Shown here: positions 42,384 through 51,561 of the stretch, piece after piece | How positions within the stretch are numbered: the first letter of the stretch is position 1 | Layout of the letters: every line of letters begins with the position of its first letter | Source of the DNA: Akkermansia muciniphila | Lineage (GTDB): Bacteria; Verrucomicrobiota; Verrucomicrobiia; Limisphaerales; UBA9464 | Assembly: GCA_945898055.1 (NCBI GenBank) | Contig: CAMDGV010000007.1 | Span: 37,761 to 101,760 of the forward strand | Reading direction: 5' to 3' | DNA length: 64,000 nucleotides | Notes under the pieces: model-generated | What the model was told of the DNA's origin: nothing | Seen by the model: only the letters and a program-made list of their open reading frames with translations | The model's database searches: none | Made by a program: the position numbers and the translations under genes

Positions 42384-45260
42384 TCAAAGGCCGCGTCGAA
42401 TGAGTCGCACTGAATCTAAACGGACTCGGGCAAGGGAGAGGTGTCGGTCGAGTGCGATTTTTTGATCGAGGAGCGCTGTGATTTCCGTGGGCCGAACGTT
42501 AGGGTTCACGGTTTGAAGCGTCTTTAATCGAATGATCTCGTTGTCGAGACACGTTCCCGCGGTCTTTCGTGCTTCACGAATAATCGTTTGAGTCTTTTTT
42601 TCAGCCAGTTCAGCCGATCTTTTCAACAAGCTTGGCATGAGGTCTTCTCGAAATTCCTCCTGCTCGATGAGCGGATAGGCTTCCCCATTCTTTAGACAGC
42701 GATTCAGTAGTTCGGCAGGGAATCGTGTGCTGACATCATCGCCTTGGTGATCCACTAAACCGCGCAACGGTGTGGGCGGTAAAAACCGATCGATATGCAG
42801 GGCCGAAGGGGCGATACATTCGAGAACATAGACAGTTTCGATATAAATTCCAGCAGACTTGCTGTCGGGCCATTTAGCAAAGCTACTATTACCCTCACCG
42901 GAACCTAACAGCATATCCATGGCAGCGGTCACCAAGGGGTGGTCCCAAGTAAGAAACTGAATATCTTCCCGTGCTAACGCTTTCTGGCGGTCGCAGGTGA
43001 GGGTCATGCCCTCGGCCGGCAGTCCAGGAAACGAATCAGCAAACACCCCAGACGAACCCAGTTGATAGGTGCGGGCACTCACTTCTTCGATGGAAATATT
43101 GAAATGGTCGAACACGGAGATCATAAACCTTTCGAGGGCTGAATCAGTGTCGCTTAAAGAAATTTCCTTCACCAGTCCAGCCGCTGTTTCTGATCGGAAA
43201 GAGGTCAACTCCAGTAAACGGTCACGCCCTTGCTCAAGGCGCTCGCTTAGTTCGCGTCTCGCGGTAACAGTCTCTTCGATGAGACTTAGCAACTGGGGTC
43301 TGGAGTTGGATTCAGGATCGGAGAAGTTTAAGGCAAGCTCATGAACCTGTGGCCCGAAACGTTCGAGAAGCTCTCGTCCTCCGTGAAGATTCCCCTCAAA
43401 CGATCCCAATCCCTCGTGGAACCATCGTACGAGCACCTCTTGCGAACTGCCGCGGACAAACGGGACATGGACTTGGATTTCCGAGGTTTGACCAATGCGA
43501 TCCAAGCGTCCGATTCGTTGTTCCAGTAGTTCTGGATCGAGAGGAAGATCAAAAAGTACGAGATGATGGGCAAATTGAAAGTTGCGGCCTTCACTACCAA
43601 TTTCAGAACAGAGTAAAATTCGAACTCCGTCTTCTGTGCCAAACCAAGCCGCATGACGATCTCGCTGCACTAAGGTTAGCCCCTCATGGAAGACAGCCAT
43701 TTTTACCGTCAATCGGCGACGGAGGGATGTCTCCAATTCATCCGCTTTGGCCTCTGTTCGGCAGATGAGAAGGACCTTGTCCTCACCCAAACGTCGCAGG
43801 AATTCAGCCAACCATTCCACACGCGGATCTTGAGCGAAGTTCGGCTTAAAATAATCAACCAGAGTCTCGTCGGTGTCGGCGGTGAATTCTTCGGTCAAGG
43901 CATCGAGCAGAACTCCCCTCGGGTTGGGGGCTTCTAAAGGATGGAGGCACGCGAGACGTTTAGGGAATCCGCTGAGGGTAGCGCGACTGGTCCGAAACAT
44001 CACCCGACCCGTTCCATGTCGATCCAGCAAGTCCGATACAATTGAATCCCGTCCGCCAATGTTTGAAGGAGACAATTTCCTCTGTATTTCCGCTTCTTCA
44101 GTTCCCAAAATATCGGCTAACCTTCTTATTTCATCGAGATCATAGAGCTGCTTTTGCAGGAGTTTGTCGGCAAGTCGAGCGACAGAGCGATACTCATTTG
44201 CTTCGTGGATAAAAAGGTTTAGATCGTGGAATCGGGCTGGGTCTAATAATCGTAAACGGGCAAAGTGACTGGTCATTCCTAATTGCTCTGGTGTTGCGGT
44301 AAGTAAGAGGAGTCCGGCCGACTTTCTCCCCAGCCTTTCTACCACCTCATAGTCGCGACTTACCGAGTCGGGTGCCCAACCCAAATGATGAGCCTCGTCG
44401 ACCACCACCATGTCCCACCCAGCATCGATGGCTTGCTGGAGTCGTTGTTCGTTTCCAGTAAAGAGAGTCCGACTGGCCAGAACGAACTGGTCGTCGAGAA
44501 AAGGATTTGTCTCTGGATTATTTAATTGGATAGCGGCACAACGTTCTTCATCAAAAATAGGGAACCAGAGATTAAATCGGCGCAATAACTCCACAAACCA
44601 TTGGTGCACCAGTGACTCCGGTAAGAGAATGAGAACTCGTTGAGCGCGACCGGTTAGGATGAGGCGGTGTAAAATTAAACAGGCTTCGATGGTTTTCCCT
44701 AGTCCTACTTCATCCGCTAAAAGGACACGCGGTAGAAGTCGACTTGAAACCTCGGCGGCAATGTGGAGTTGATGAGGAATCAGATCGATGCGCCCGCCGA
44801 TAAATCCGCGAACCGCCGATTGTTTCCGGCGATGCTGTTGATGTAAGCCGGTAATGCGAAGGTCAAAGAGTTCGACTGGATCGAGTTGCCCAGCGAGGAG
44901 GCGGTCCTCCGGTTTATCAAAACTCAATGCATCACTAAGATCCGCTTCGCTCAGGTTGGTGCCATCACATTGATAGTGGAGAATTCCAAGCTGTTCTGTG
45001 ACAGATTTGACGTTAAAGGAAGTCCCTTGTTGGTTGCGGATAGTGTCGCCAGCGCGGAAACGCACACGCCGCAGCGGAGCGTTGTCCAGCGCATATTCGC
45101 GGGTCTCGCCGCATGCAGGAAAAACGACGGTCACGGTTCGAGTGGACAACCGGAGCAGTGAACCCAAACCGAGCTCAGGTTCACTATCGCTAATCCAGCG
45201 TTGACCAGGATGGAAGGCAGAATTCATCAATCGGGAGGCCAAGATTACTTGAGATGCCAT
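42384..45260 (-). CDS. rapA: RapA-like SWI2/SNF2 ATPase
   Basis: 958 aa, close to E. coli RapA (968). N-terminal region with Tudor-like beta segments (ARDTIRNQQGTSFNVKSV, LGILHYQCDGTNLSEADLSD), SNF2 helicase domain with LADEVGLGKTIEACLILHRL (Walker A), VVVDEAHHLGW (DEAH), LLLTATPEQLG, and helicase C domain with LLCSEIGSEGRNFQFAHHLVLFDLPLDPELLEQRIGRLDRIGQ. C-terminal RapA region follows. RapA recycles RNA polymerase from stalled post-termination complexes. Stands alone on the minus strand. Confidence 0.94.
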   Translation of the reverse strand: MASQVILASRLMNSAFHPGQRWISDSEPELGLGSLLRLSTRTVTVVFPACGETREYALDNAPLRRVRFRAGDTIRNQQGTSFNVKSVTEQLGILHYQCDGTNLSEADLSDALSFDKPEDRLLAGQLDPVELFDLRITGLHQQHRRKQSAVRGFIGGRIDLIPHQLHIAAEVSSRLLPRVLLADEVGLGKTIEACLILHRLILTGRAQRVLILLPESLVHQWFVELLRRFNLWFPIFDEERCAAIQLNNPETNPFLDDQFVLASRTLFTGNEQRLQQAIDAGWDMVVVDEAHHLGWAPDSVSRDYEVVERLGRKSAGLLLLTATPEQLGMTSHFARLRLLDPARFHDLNLFIHEANEYRSVARLADKLLQKQLYDLDEIRRLADILGTEEAEIQRKLSPSNIGGRDSIVSDLLDRHGTGRVMFRTSRATLSGFPKRLACLHPLEAPNPRGVLLDALTEEFTADTDETLVDYFKPNFAQDPRVEWLAEFLRRLGEDKVLLICRTEAKADELETSLRRRLTVKMAVFHEGLTLVQRDRHAAWFGTEDGVRILLCSEIGSEGRNFQFAHHLVLFDLPLDPELLEQRIGRLDRIGQTSEIQVHVPFVRGSSQEVLVRWFHEGLGSFEGNLHGGRELLERFGPQVHELALNFSDPESNSRPQLLSLIEETVTARRELSERLEQGRDRLLELTSFRSETAAGLVKEISLSDTDSALERFMISVFDHFNISIEEVSARTYQLGSSGVFADSFPGLPAEGMTLTCDRQKALAREDIQFLTWDHPLVTAAMDMLLGSGEGNSSFAKWPDSKSAGIYIETVYVLECIAPSALHIDRFLPPTPLRGLVDHQGDDVSTRFPAELLNRCLKNGEAYPLIEQEEFREDLMPSLLKRSAELAEKKTQTIIREARKTAGTCLDNEIIRLKTLQTVNPNVRPTEITALLDQKIALDRHLSLARVRLDSVRLIRRGL

Positions 45261-45428
45261 CCGTTTTGAAACAGCGAACCTCGGAATACGGTGTTCTCAC
45301 GCTCAAACTAGTTGGCCAGCAGTTTGGTTCTTCAACGGAGCATCGCCCTTGAATCTTCGTCTTCGAGGCCCACCCAAACGAGGTCCCTGCTCGACGCCGG
45401 AGGGTTTCCAATTCACAGTGTCGACACT

Positions 45429-46007
45429 ATGACGGCATGGATCACTCAGTATTTAGAGGCGCAAAAACGAGCGGTGGATTCTCTGAAGCCAACAGAATTG
45501 GCGGCAGTGATTGCCACCGTCAAATCAGCTTGGCAGGGAGACCGCCAGATCTTTGCGATCGGCAATGGAGGAAGTGCCTCCAACGCGAGCCACTTCGCCG
45601 TTGACCTCGGTAAAGGTTCCAGCGATGCACTGTCGCGACGATTCAGGGTGATGTCTCTCACCGATAATGTCGCTTGGTTAACTGCGCTTGGAAATGACTA
45701 CAGTTATGACACAATCTTTTCTCGGCAATTAGCCAACTACGCCCGCAAGGATGATGTCCTGATTGCGGCCAGTGTGAGCGGGAACTCACCCAATCTTGTG
45801 ACGGCTTTTGAATGGGCTCAAGCCAACGGCCTGTCCACGATTGCTTTGGTGGGTGCCAAACGCGGTCGACTCGCTGAAATTGCCAGTCAAGTGATCGTGG
45901 TTGACGACACCCATTATGGTCGAGTTGAGGATGTGCATATGCACATTTTGCATCTGATTTGCTACGCCTTTATGGAACAGGCAGAGTCGGTAAATGATTC
46001 AGTCTGA
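45429..46007 (+). CDS. SIS-domain phosphoheptose isomerase-like protein
   Basis: 192 aa from the ATG at 45429; a longer frame upstream is not conserved-looking. SIS domain: IFAIGNGGSASNASHFAVDLGKG, ALGNDYSYDTIFSRQL, VLIAASVSGNSPNLVTAFEWA, then VEDVHMHILHLICYAFME with the histidines of GmhA-like enzymes. Family knowledge: GmhA makes D-glycero-D-manno-heptose 7-phosphate for lipopolysaccharide; closely related isomerases act on other sugar phosphates. No other heptose gene follows, so the assignment stops at family level. Confidence 0.86.
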   Translation: MTAWITQYLEAQKRAVDSLKPTELAAVIATVKSAWQGDRQIFAIGNGGSASNASHFAVDLGKGSSDALSRRFRVMSLTDNVAWLTALGNDYSYDTIFSRQLANYARKDDVLIAASVSGNSPNLVTAFEWAQANGLSTIALVGAKRGRLAEIASQVIVVDDTHYGRVEDVHMHILHLICYAFMEQAESVNDSV

Positions 46008-46088
46008 GCGAGTCAATGGCGCGCGAAGTTCTCAATTAATTGAGGATCGGACTCTTGCCTTTCACCTTTATTTCCATTGAATATCGCC

Positions 46089-46979
46089 ATGATCGTGAAG
46101 ACCTTAATTCTGAGCGTCCTGCTTTCGGCAGCCTTTGCATCGTTCGTCTCGGCAGGATCCTTAGTCCGATTCCGGACGGTTCTGGGTGACACAATCGTTG
46201 AACTTTACGACATCGAAAAGCCGATCACGACTAGCAACTTTCTCGCCTATGTCCGCTCCGATCGGTATGCGAATATGTTCAGTCATCGTTTGATTTCTGA
46301 CTTTGTGATTCAGGGCGGGGGCTTTCGGGTGAGTCATCGGGGGACTTCGAGCAATTCGGTTGAATCTGTTCCCTCCTTACCCAACATCACCAATGAATTC
46401 AGTAAAGGCCCTCTCTATCGCAATTTGTACGGGACCCTTTCGATGGCCAAGTTGGGTGGCGATCCTAATTCAGCATCGAGCCAGTGGTTCCTCAGTTTTG
46501 GCGATAACTCAGCCAATCTCGATACTCAAAACGGCGGTTTTACGGTGTTCGGACGCGTGGTAAGTGACACCAATGTGTTTAATCGATTGAACACATTTAC
46601 AACATCTCGACGGGCAACAAATGTAATCGTGAATGCTCAGGGAGCCTTTAGTGAATTGCCCCAAATTACCTATCCGATCGATCAAGCTCAAAGCCTCACC
46701 ACGGAGCAACTTTTTGCTAATTTGCTCTACATTGACATCAGCGAACTTCCGCCGATTACGTTGCCGTTACCCAATCCGCGATCGGCGTCCCTGACCTTCG
46801 GTACCGTGCCTGGGCTGACTCAAAGGCTCGAAGCGTCTTCTTTTCCGATGGGACCTTGGCAGGTCCTGAGTGACTTGATGGGAACAGGTGGATCATTAAC
46901 GGTACCCGACCCAGCTGGAATCGGGGCTAACCGCTTCTATCGACTCCTCTTGCCGCCAAGTCTTCCACGTCCGCTTTGA
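46089..46979 (+). CDS. secreted cyclophilin-type peptidylprolyl isomerase
   Basis: 296 aa from the ATG at 46089 with a signal peptide (TLILSVLLSAAFASFVSAG). Cyclophilin core at ~25-180: FRTVLGDTIVELYD, NFLAYVRSDRYANMFSHRLISDFVIQGGGF, GTLSMAKLGGDPNSASSQWFLSFGDN, GGFTVFGRVV. Compared with cyclophilin A the FHR stretch is FSHRL, so the catalytic arginine is present. A ~110-residue C-terminal part (LPNPRSASLTFGTVPGLTQRLEASSF) resembles the LamG/autotransporter-type tail seen after many PVC exported proteins. Acts in the periplasm or outside. Confidence 0.88.
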   Translation: MIVKTLILSVLLSAAFASFVSAGSLVRFRTVLGDTIVELYDIEKPITTSNFLAYVRSDRYANMFSHRLISDFVIQGGGFRVSHRGTSSNSVESVPSLPNITNEFSKGPLYRNLYGTLSMAKLGGDPNSASSQWFLSFGDNSANLDTQNGGFTVFGRVVSDTNVFNRLNTFTTSRRATNVIVNAQGAFSELPQITYPIDQAQSLTTEQLFANLLYIDISELPPITLPLPNPRSASLTFGTVPGLTQRLEASSFPMGPWQVLSDLMGTGGSLTVPDPAGIGANRFYRLLLPPSLPRPL

Positions 46980-47101
46980 TTACTAAAAATTGAGCCTAGG
47001 AAGAAACTCGGTGGAGTTGTTGGATTCAACTCTAGTCAGGGGAGAAGATTCAGCCTTGAATCGGCCACAGTGCAGATTAGAAAATTGGGAGTTTAGAAAT
47101 A

Positions 47102-47986
47102 ATGAAAGGCATTTTACTCGCAGGTGGGTCTGGATCGCGGCTTTACCCGCTAACCCGAGTGGCGTCCAAACAACTCCAACCTGTCTACGATAAACCGATG
47201 ATCTATTATCCCCTGACCACGCTCATCGAGGGAGGGATTCGTGAGTTTTGTTTGATTTCAACCCCGGCTGATTTACCCCGCTTTCAACAATTACTCGGGG
47301 ACGGTTCAGAGTGGGGGTTGACCATCGAATATCGAGAGCAATCACGACCGGAGGGAATCGCCCAAGCTTTTCGTATTGCGGCCGATTTTGTTGGATCCGA
47401 TTCGGTTACGCTGATCCTAGGAGATAATATTTTCTACGGCGGTGATTCCTTCCAAAAAGCGTTTGATACCTTTGGAGGTGGGGCGACGGTTTTTGGTTAT
47501 CATGTGACCGATCCAGAGCGGTATGGCGTCGTTGAGTTTGATCTAGCAGGGCGAGCAATGTCGATTGAAGAGAAGCCTGTTCATCCCAAGAGTAACTATG
47601 CGGTTCCAGGCCTCTATCTCTATGACAATGAGGTGATACAGATTGCTCGCGACCTAAAGCCTGGGGTGCGAGGTGAACTCGAAATCACCGACGTGAACGT
47701 AGAGTATTTACGACGCGGTCGATTGAGGGTGAAGCAGCTTTCACGCGGTGTTGCTTGGCTCGATGCGGGGACGAGCACCAGTCTGCATGAGGCCAGTGCT
47801 TATGTGCAGACCATCGAGAGGCGCCAAGGTATTAAAGTGGGCTGCCCAGAGGAAGCCGCCTTCAAGCGTGACTTTATTTCTTTGGAAGCTCTGGATGCGT
47901 TGACCCACCGTTTGCCACGGTGTGAATATCGAGATTATTTGTGCGGTGTAGTGGCGGAAGCTCAGTCGCAACAAACTCGTCGATGA
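47102..47986 (+). CDS. rfbA: glucose-1-phosphate thymidylyltransferase
   Basis: 294 aa. Nucleotidyltransferase with GILLAGGSGSRLYPLTRVASKQLQPVYDKPMIYYPL, LILGDNIFYG, FGYHVTDPERYGVVEFD and GVAWLDAGTSTSLHEAS, all close to E. coli RmlA. It makes dTDP-glucose, the start of dTDP-rhamnose synthesis; rfbB, rfbC and rfbD are not adjacent. Its stop overlaps the next gene's ATG (ATGA). Confidence 0.96.
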   Translation: MKGILLAGGSGSRLYPLTRVASKQLQPVYDKPMIYYPLTTLIEGGIREFCLISTPADLPRFQQLLGDGSEWGLTIEYREQSRPEGIAQAFRIAADFVGSDSVTLILGDNIFYGGDSFQKAFDTFGGGATVFGYHVTDPERYGVVEFDLAGRAMSIEEKPVHPKSNYAVPGLYLYDNEVIQIARDLKPGVRGELEITDVNVEYLRRGRLRVKQLSRGVAWLDAGTSTSLHEASAYVQTIERRQGIKVGCPEEAAFKRDFISLEALDALTHRLPRCEYRDYLCGVVAEAQSQQTRR

Positions 47987-49134
47987 AGATGATGGGTGAG
48001 GATCGTCCCTTAAAAATACTTCGCGTGGCGCAGGTGCAAAGAAATCGCATCGGCGGAATGTCACGGACTTTATTCCTGACCGGCGACGTCCTTCAAGCAT
48101 TGGGACATTCAGTCGATTATTGGTTTGAAGAAGACCTTAAAGTGGCATTGCCACCGCAACTGTGGCGATTTGTTGCTCCGTGGAAATTATGGCGTCGTCT
48201 GGCTGCGGAATTACGTCGTGGTACGTGCTGGGATATTGTCGAATTTCACGAACCCATTGGGGCATTCCTGACTGCCTTACCCATCGGATCCACCCGAACC
48301 GTTGCCCTTTCCTACGGACTAGAAGAACGATCACGCCTTGCGTCTTTAGAATATCGGCAGCGGGCTCACCTTCCGGTTTCTTTCAAGGAGCGCTACTCAC
48401 CGTTGACCGTGGTTTGGCAGGCTCAGCGGTCTGTTCGCCATGCGGATCATGTCCTTTGTTCCAACTCGATAGACGTCAGGCACCTGGTTAATGAGGGGGT
48501 TGATCCAACCCGAGTCACTCGGCATTTCAGCGGTGTGGAGTCGGTTTTTCTGAAAACCGATTTTCGTCCAGCCGAGTCGCGATCTGGAATACTCTTTGTC
48601 GGCACTTGGATTGATCGAAAAGGTATCCGAGAGATCCGCCCTGCGGTGAGTGCCTTGCTGCGCGAAGATTCGAAGTTGACCTTCACGGCCGCTGGCACGG
48701 GAATTTCTGAGGGACAGGTCCTAGAGGGGTTTGATCCAATCCTCCGCCACCGGATCCGAGTGATACCCAAGATCGAAGGATCAGACACCCTGATTCGACT
48801 CTATGGGGAACACGCCGTGTTAGTTTTGGCTTCTTATTTTGAGGGGCATCCCCTTGTTTTGGTGGAAGCTGCTGCTCAAGGATTGCCTGCTGTGGGCACG
48901 GATATTGGGGGTATTAGTGATTTTATCACCCATGAGCAGGATGGATTGATTATTGCGGTCGCGGCCCCTTTGGAATTGGAGGCGGCTCTTCGACGGATGT
49001 TGAAGAATCCTGAACTACGCAATCGCTTTGGTACGGCTCTTCGGCTCAAGGCAAGGGGCTTCACTTGGGAGGCGTCCGCTCGCAATATCGAGGCTGCATT
49101 TCGTACAACCCTTCGGCAAAATCATCGGAGATAA
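47983..49134 (+). CDS. glycosyltransferase family 4 (GT-B)
   Basis: 383 aa from the ATG at 47983, which overlaps rfbA; the frame is also open 42 bases earlier. N-terminal ILRVAQVQRNRIGGMSRTLFLTGDVLQALGH and C-terminal nucleotide-binding half with VLASYFEGHPLVLVEAAAQGLPAVGTDIGGISDFI, the E-x7-E motif of GT4 enzymes. Because it is coupled to rfbA it may use a dTDP-sugar or extend a rhamnose-containing glycan; the substrate is not shown by the sequence. Confidence 0.88.
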   Translation: MKMMGEDRPLKILRVAQVQRNRIGGMSRTLFLTGDVLQALGHSVDYWFEEDLKVALPPQLWRFVAPWKLWRRLAAELRRGTCWDIVEFHEPIGAFLTALPIGSTRTVALSYGLEERSRLASLEYRQRAHLPVSFKERYSPLTVVWQAQRSVRHADHVLCSNSIDVRHLVNEGVDPTRVTRHFSGVESVFLKTDFRPAESRSGILFVGTWIDRKGIREIRPAVSALLREDSKLTFTAAGTGISEGQVLEGFDPILRHRIRVIPKIEGSDTLIRLYGEHAVLVLASYFEGHPLVLVEAAAQGLPAVGTDIGGISDFITHEQDGLIIAVAAPLELEAALRRMLKNPELRNRFGTALRLKARGFTWEASARNIEAAFRTTLRQNHRR

Positions 49135-49191
49135 TCTTATGTCCGGTTATTTACGGTTTATCCTCAGTGAATTCGGGTCTTTACTCCACTC

Positions 49192-51390
49192 ATGCTTCTG
49201 ACTTCGGCTGAACTGGAGAGCCTTATAAATCTTCAAGGGTCCTCTCCGCATGCTCTTCTTGGCGTGCATCCTCTGGGAACTCGGACGGGACTAGTCGGGC
49301 GCGCTTGTCTGCCCGGGGCACAAAAAGTACGAGTTATCCCTCTTCACGGTACGGCTCAGTCCGGCTTTGATCTCCAACGCATCAGCGATACAAATCTGTT
49401 TGAAGGTGTTGTCGGGGGTGAATCCTCGGTTTGCACCTATGATCTGGACATTACTTGGGCGGATGGATCGATTTCGCGCGGACGCGATCCGTATTCCTTT
49501 TGGCCGACAGTAGGTGAGACCGATTTGCATCTTTTCGGTGAGGGAAATCATCGTAAGATTTTTGATGTACTGGGGTCGCACCTGATCTCCCTTGACGGAG
49601 CTTCCGGCGTTTCCTTTGCGGTCTGGGCCCCCTCGGCGCGGCGGGTTTCTGTGGTGGGCACATTTAACCAATGGGACGGGCGACGGCATTGGATGCGTCA
49701 GTTGGGTGCGAGCGGGGTGTGGGAGATTTTTATTCCCGGAGTCACTGAGGGGGCTCTCTATAAGTTTGAGATTCAGGATGCCAACGGAACTGTAAAGTTG
49801 AACACCGATCCTTTCGGGCAATTTTTTGAGCAACCGCCGAAGCAATCCGCCATTGTTTGGAATACGCGCCGACACCAATGGAGCGATTCTGATTGGGTCG
49901 AAAAGCGGAGCCAAGCCAACGCGTTAAAGTCGCCGATGAGCATCTATGAATTCCATCTAGGCTCTTGGAAGAAATCGGGGCCGGATGCGTCACCAGGATA
50001 TCGTGGATTGGTGGGGCCGTTGGTTGATTATCTTCGGCAGACGGGTTTTACCCATGTCGAGATGATGCCAATCGCGGAACATGCCTATTATCCGAGTTGG
50101 GGTTATCAAGTAACTGGCTTTTATGCTCCAACCAGTCGGTATGGGACCCCAGATGATTTTCAGTATTTAGTCGATGCGCTGCACGAAGCAGACATTGGGG
50201 TTCTAATCGACTGGGTTCCGGGGCATTTCCCTCGCGATACGTGGGCATTGGCCCGTTTCGATGGAACGGCCCTTTTTGAACATGAAGACCCTAAGCAGGG
50301 GGCGCATCAGGATTGGGGAACGCTTATCTTTAATTATGGGCGACATGAGGTCCGGAATTTTCTGGCTGCGAATGCCCTTTATTGGTGCGATCGATATCAT
50401 GTGGATGGGCTGCGGGTGGATGCAGTTGCCTCGATGCTTTACCTCGATTATTCGCGTAAGGAAGGGGAATGGATCCCTAACCAACACGGCGGTCGTGAGA
50501 ATTTAGAGGCTATCGAGTTTTTTCGTCATGTGAACCATTTGGTCGGGACAGACTATCCTGGGGTGGTGACCATCGCCGAGGAGAGCACCTCTTGGCCGAT
50601 GGTGTCGCGTCCTCCGTGGATTGGAGGATTGGGGTTCACCATGAAATGGAACATGGGTTGGATGCACGATACCTTGGGGTATTTTAAACGTGACCCGATT
50701 CATCGGCAGTTTCATCAAAACGACCTCACCTTCGCCATGCTGTATCATGGTCATGAAAACTTCGTTTTGCCTCTTTCCCATGATGAAGTGGTGCATGGCA
50801 AGGGTTCCTTGTTCGGTCGTATGCCCGGAGATGATTGGCAGGCCTTTGCAAACTTACGCTGTCTTTTGGCCTATCAATGGTTTTTTCCTGGCAAAAAGCT
50901 GCTCTTCATGGGTTGTGAAATCGGGCAAGCCCGCGAGTGGAATGAAAACGGTGAAGTGGATTGGTGGTTAGTGGAAAAAAACCCCTCGAATCGAGGTATC
51001 CAACGTTTGGTGGAAGATTTAAATCAGATTTATCGTCGAGAACCGGCGTTGTGGCGGAGTGATTACGAGACCGATGGGTTCTTTTGGATCGATACCAGCG
51101 ATACGAAAAACAGTGTGCTGAGCTTTGTTCGTCACGATCGAGAATCTGGATCACTTCTCCTCGTGATTTTGAACCTGACCCCTGAACTGCATTCCTGTTA
51201 CCGAGTAGGACTGCCGAAGCTTGGCTATTGGACCGAGATTTTTAATAGCGATTCTGGAATCTATGGCGGGAGCAATCAAGGTAACTGCGGAGGCGTACAG
51301 GGGCAGAAATTAGTGAGTCATCAACAGGCGTATTCCGCTGAATTCGTGCTACCGCCCTTGAGTGTAAGCGCTTTCCGTTGCCAAATGTAA
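49192..51390 (+). CDS. glgB: 1,4-alpha-glucan branching enzyme
   Basis: 732 aa, full length. N-terminal GlgB-specific domain and CBM48 (SFAVWAPSARRVSVVGTFNQWDGRRHWMRQ), then the GH13 barrel with DWVPGHFP, GLRVDAVASMLYLDYSR (nucleophile Asp), IAEESTSWP (acid/base Glu) and LSHDEVVHGKGSL (third acid), and a C-terminal all-beta domain. It introduces alpha-1,6 branches into glycogen. No glgA, glgC or glgP is next to it. Confidence 0.97.
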   Translation: MLLTSAELESLINLQGSSPHALLGVHPLGTRTGLVGRACLPGAQKVRVIPLHGTAQSGFDLQRISDTNLFEGVVGGESSVCTYDLDITWADGSISRGRDPYSFWPTVGETDLHLFGEGNHRKIFDVLGSHLISLDGASGVSFAVWAPSARRVSVVGTFNQWDGRRHWMRQLGASGVWEIFIPGVTEGALYKFEIQDANGTVKLNTDPFGQFFEQPPKQSAIVWNTRRHQWSDSDWVEKRSQANALKSPMSIYEFHLGSWKKSGPDASPGYRGLVGPLVDYLRQTGFTHVEMMPIAEHAYYPSWGYQVTGFYAPTSRYGTPDDFQYLVDALHEADIGVLIDWVPGHFPRDTWALARFDGTALFEHEDPKQGAHQDWGTLIFNYGRHEVRNFLAANALYWCDRYHVDGLRVDAVASMLYLDYSRKEGEWIPNQHGGRENLEAIEFFRHVNHLVGTDYPGVVTIAEESTSWPMVSRPPWIGGLGFTMKWNMGWMHDTLGYFKRDPIHRQFHQNDLTFAMLYHGHENFVLPLSHDEVVHGKGSLFGRMPGDDWQAFANLRCLLAYQWFFPGKKLLFMGCEIGQAREWNENGEVDWWLVEKNPSNRGIQRLVEDLNQIYRREPALWRSDYETDGFFWIDTSDTKNSVLSFVRHDRESGSLLLVILNLTPELHSCYRVGLPKLGYWTEIFNSDSGIYGGSNQGNCGGVQGQKLVSHQQAYSAEFVLPPLSVSAFRCQM

Positions 51391-51561
51391 TAAGGTCAAA
51401 GTCCATTGAATCGCCCCTTTTTCGCTTGGGAAAACAACTGAGCGGTCGGGAAATTTCAGTGATCAGCGATATTTATTGTCAGTTTTATTGTCAGTTCTTG
51501 GAGTGGGATCTTTCTTCAATTACTCTCAGAAATTCACCGTTTTATCGTCTCACCTTCATCT

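Noticed and set aside
42165..42413. 82-aa frame between tRNA-Leu and rapA
   Set aside because: It overlaps the 3' end of rapA on the opposite strand, and has no recognisable motif.
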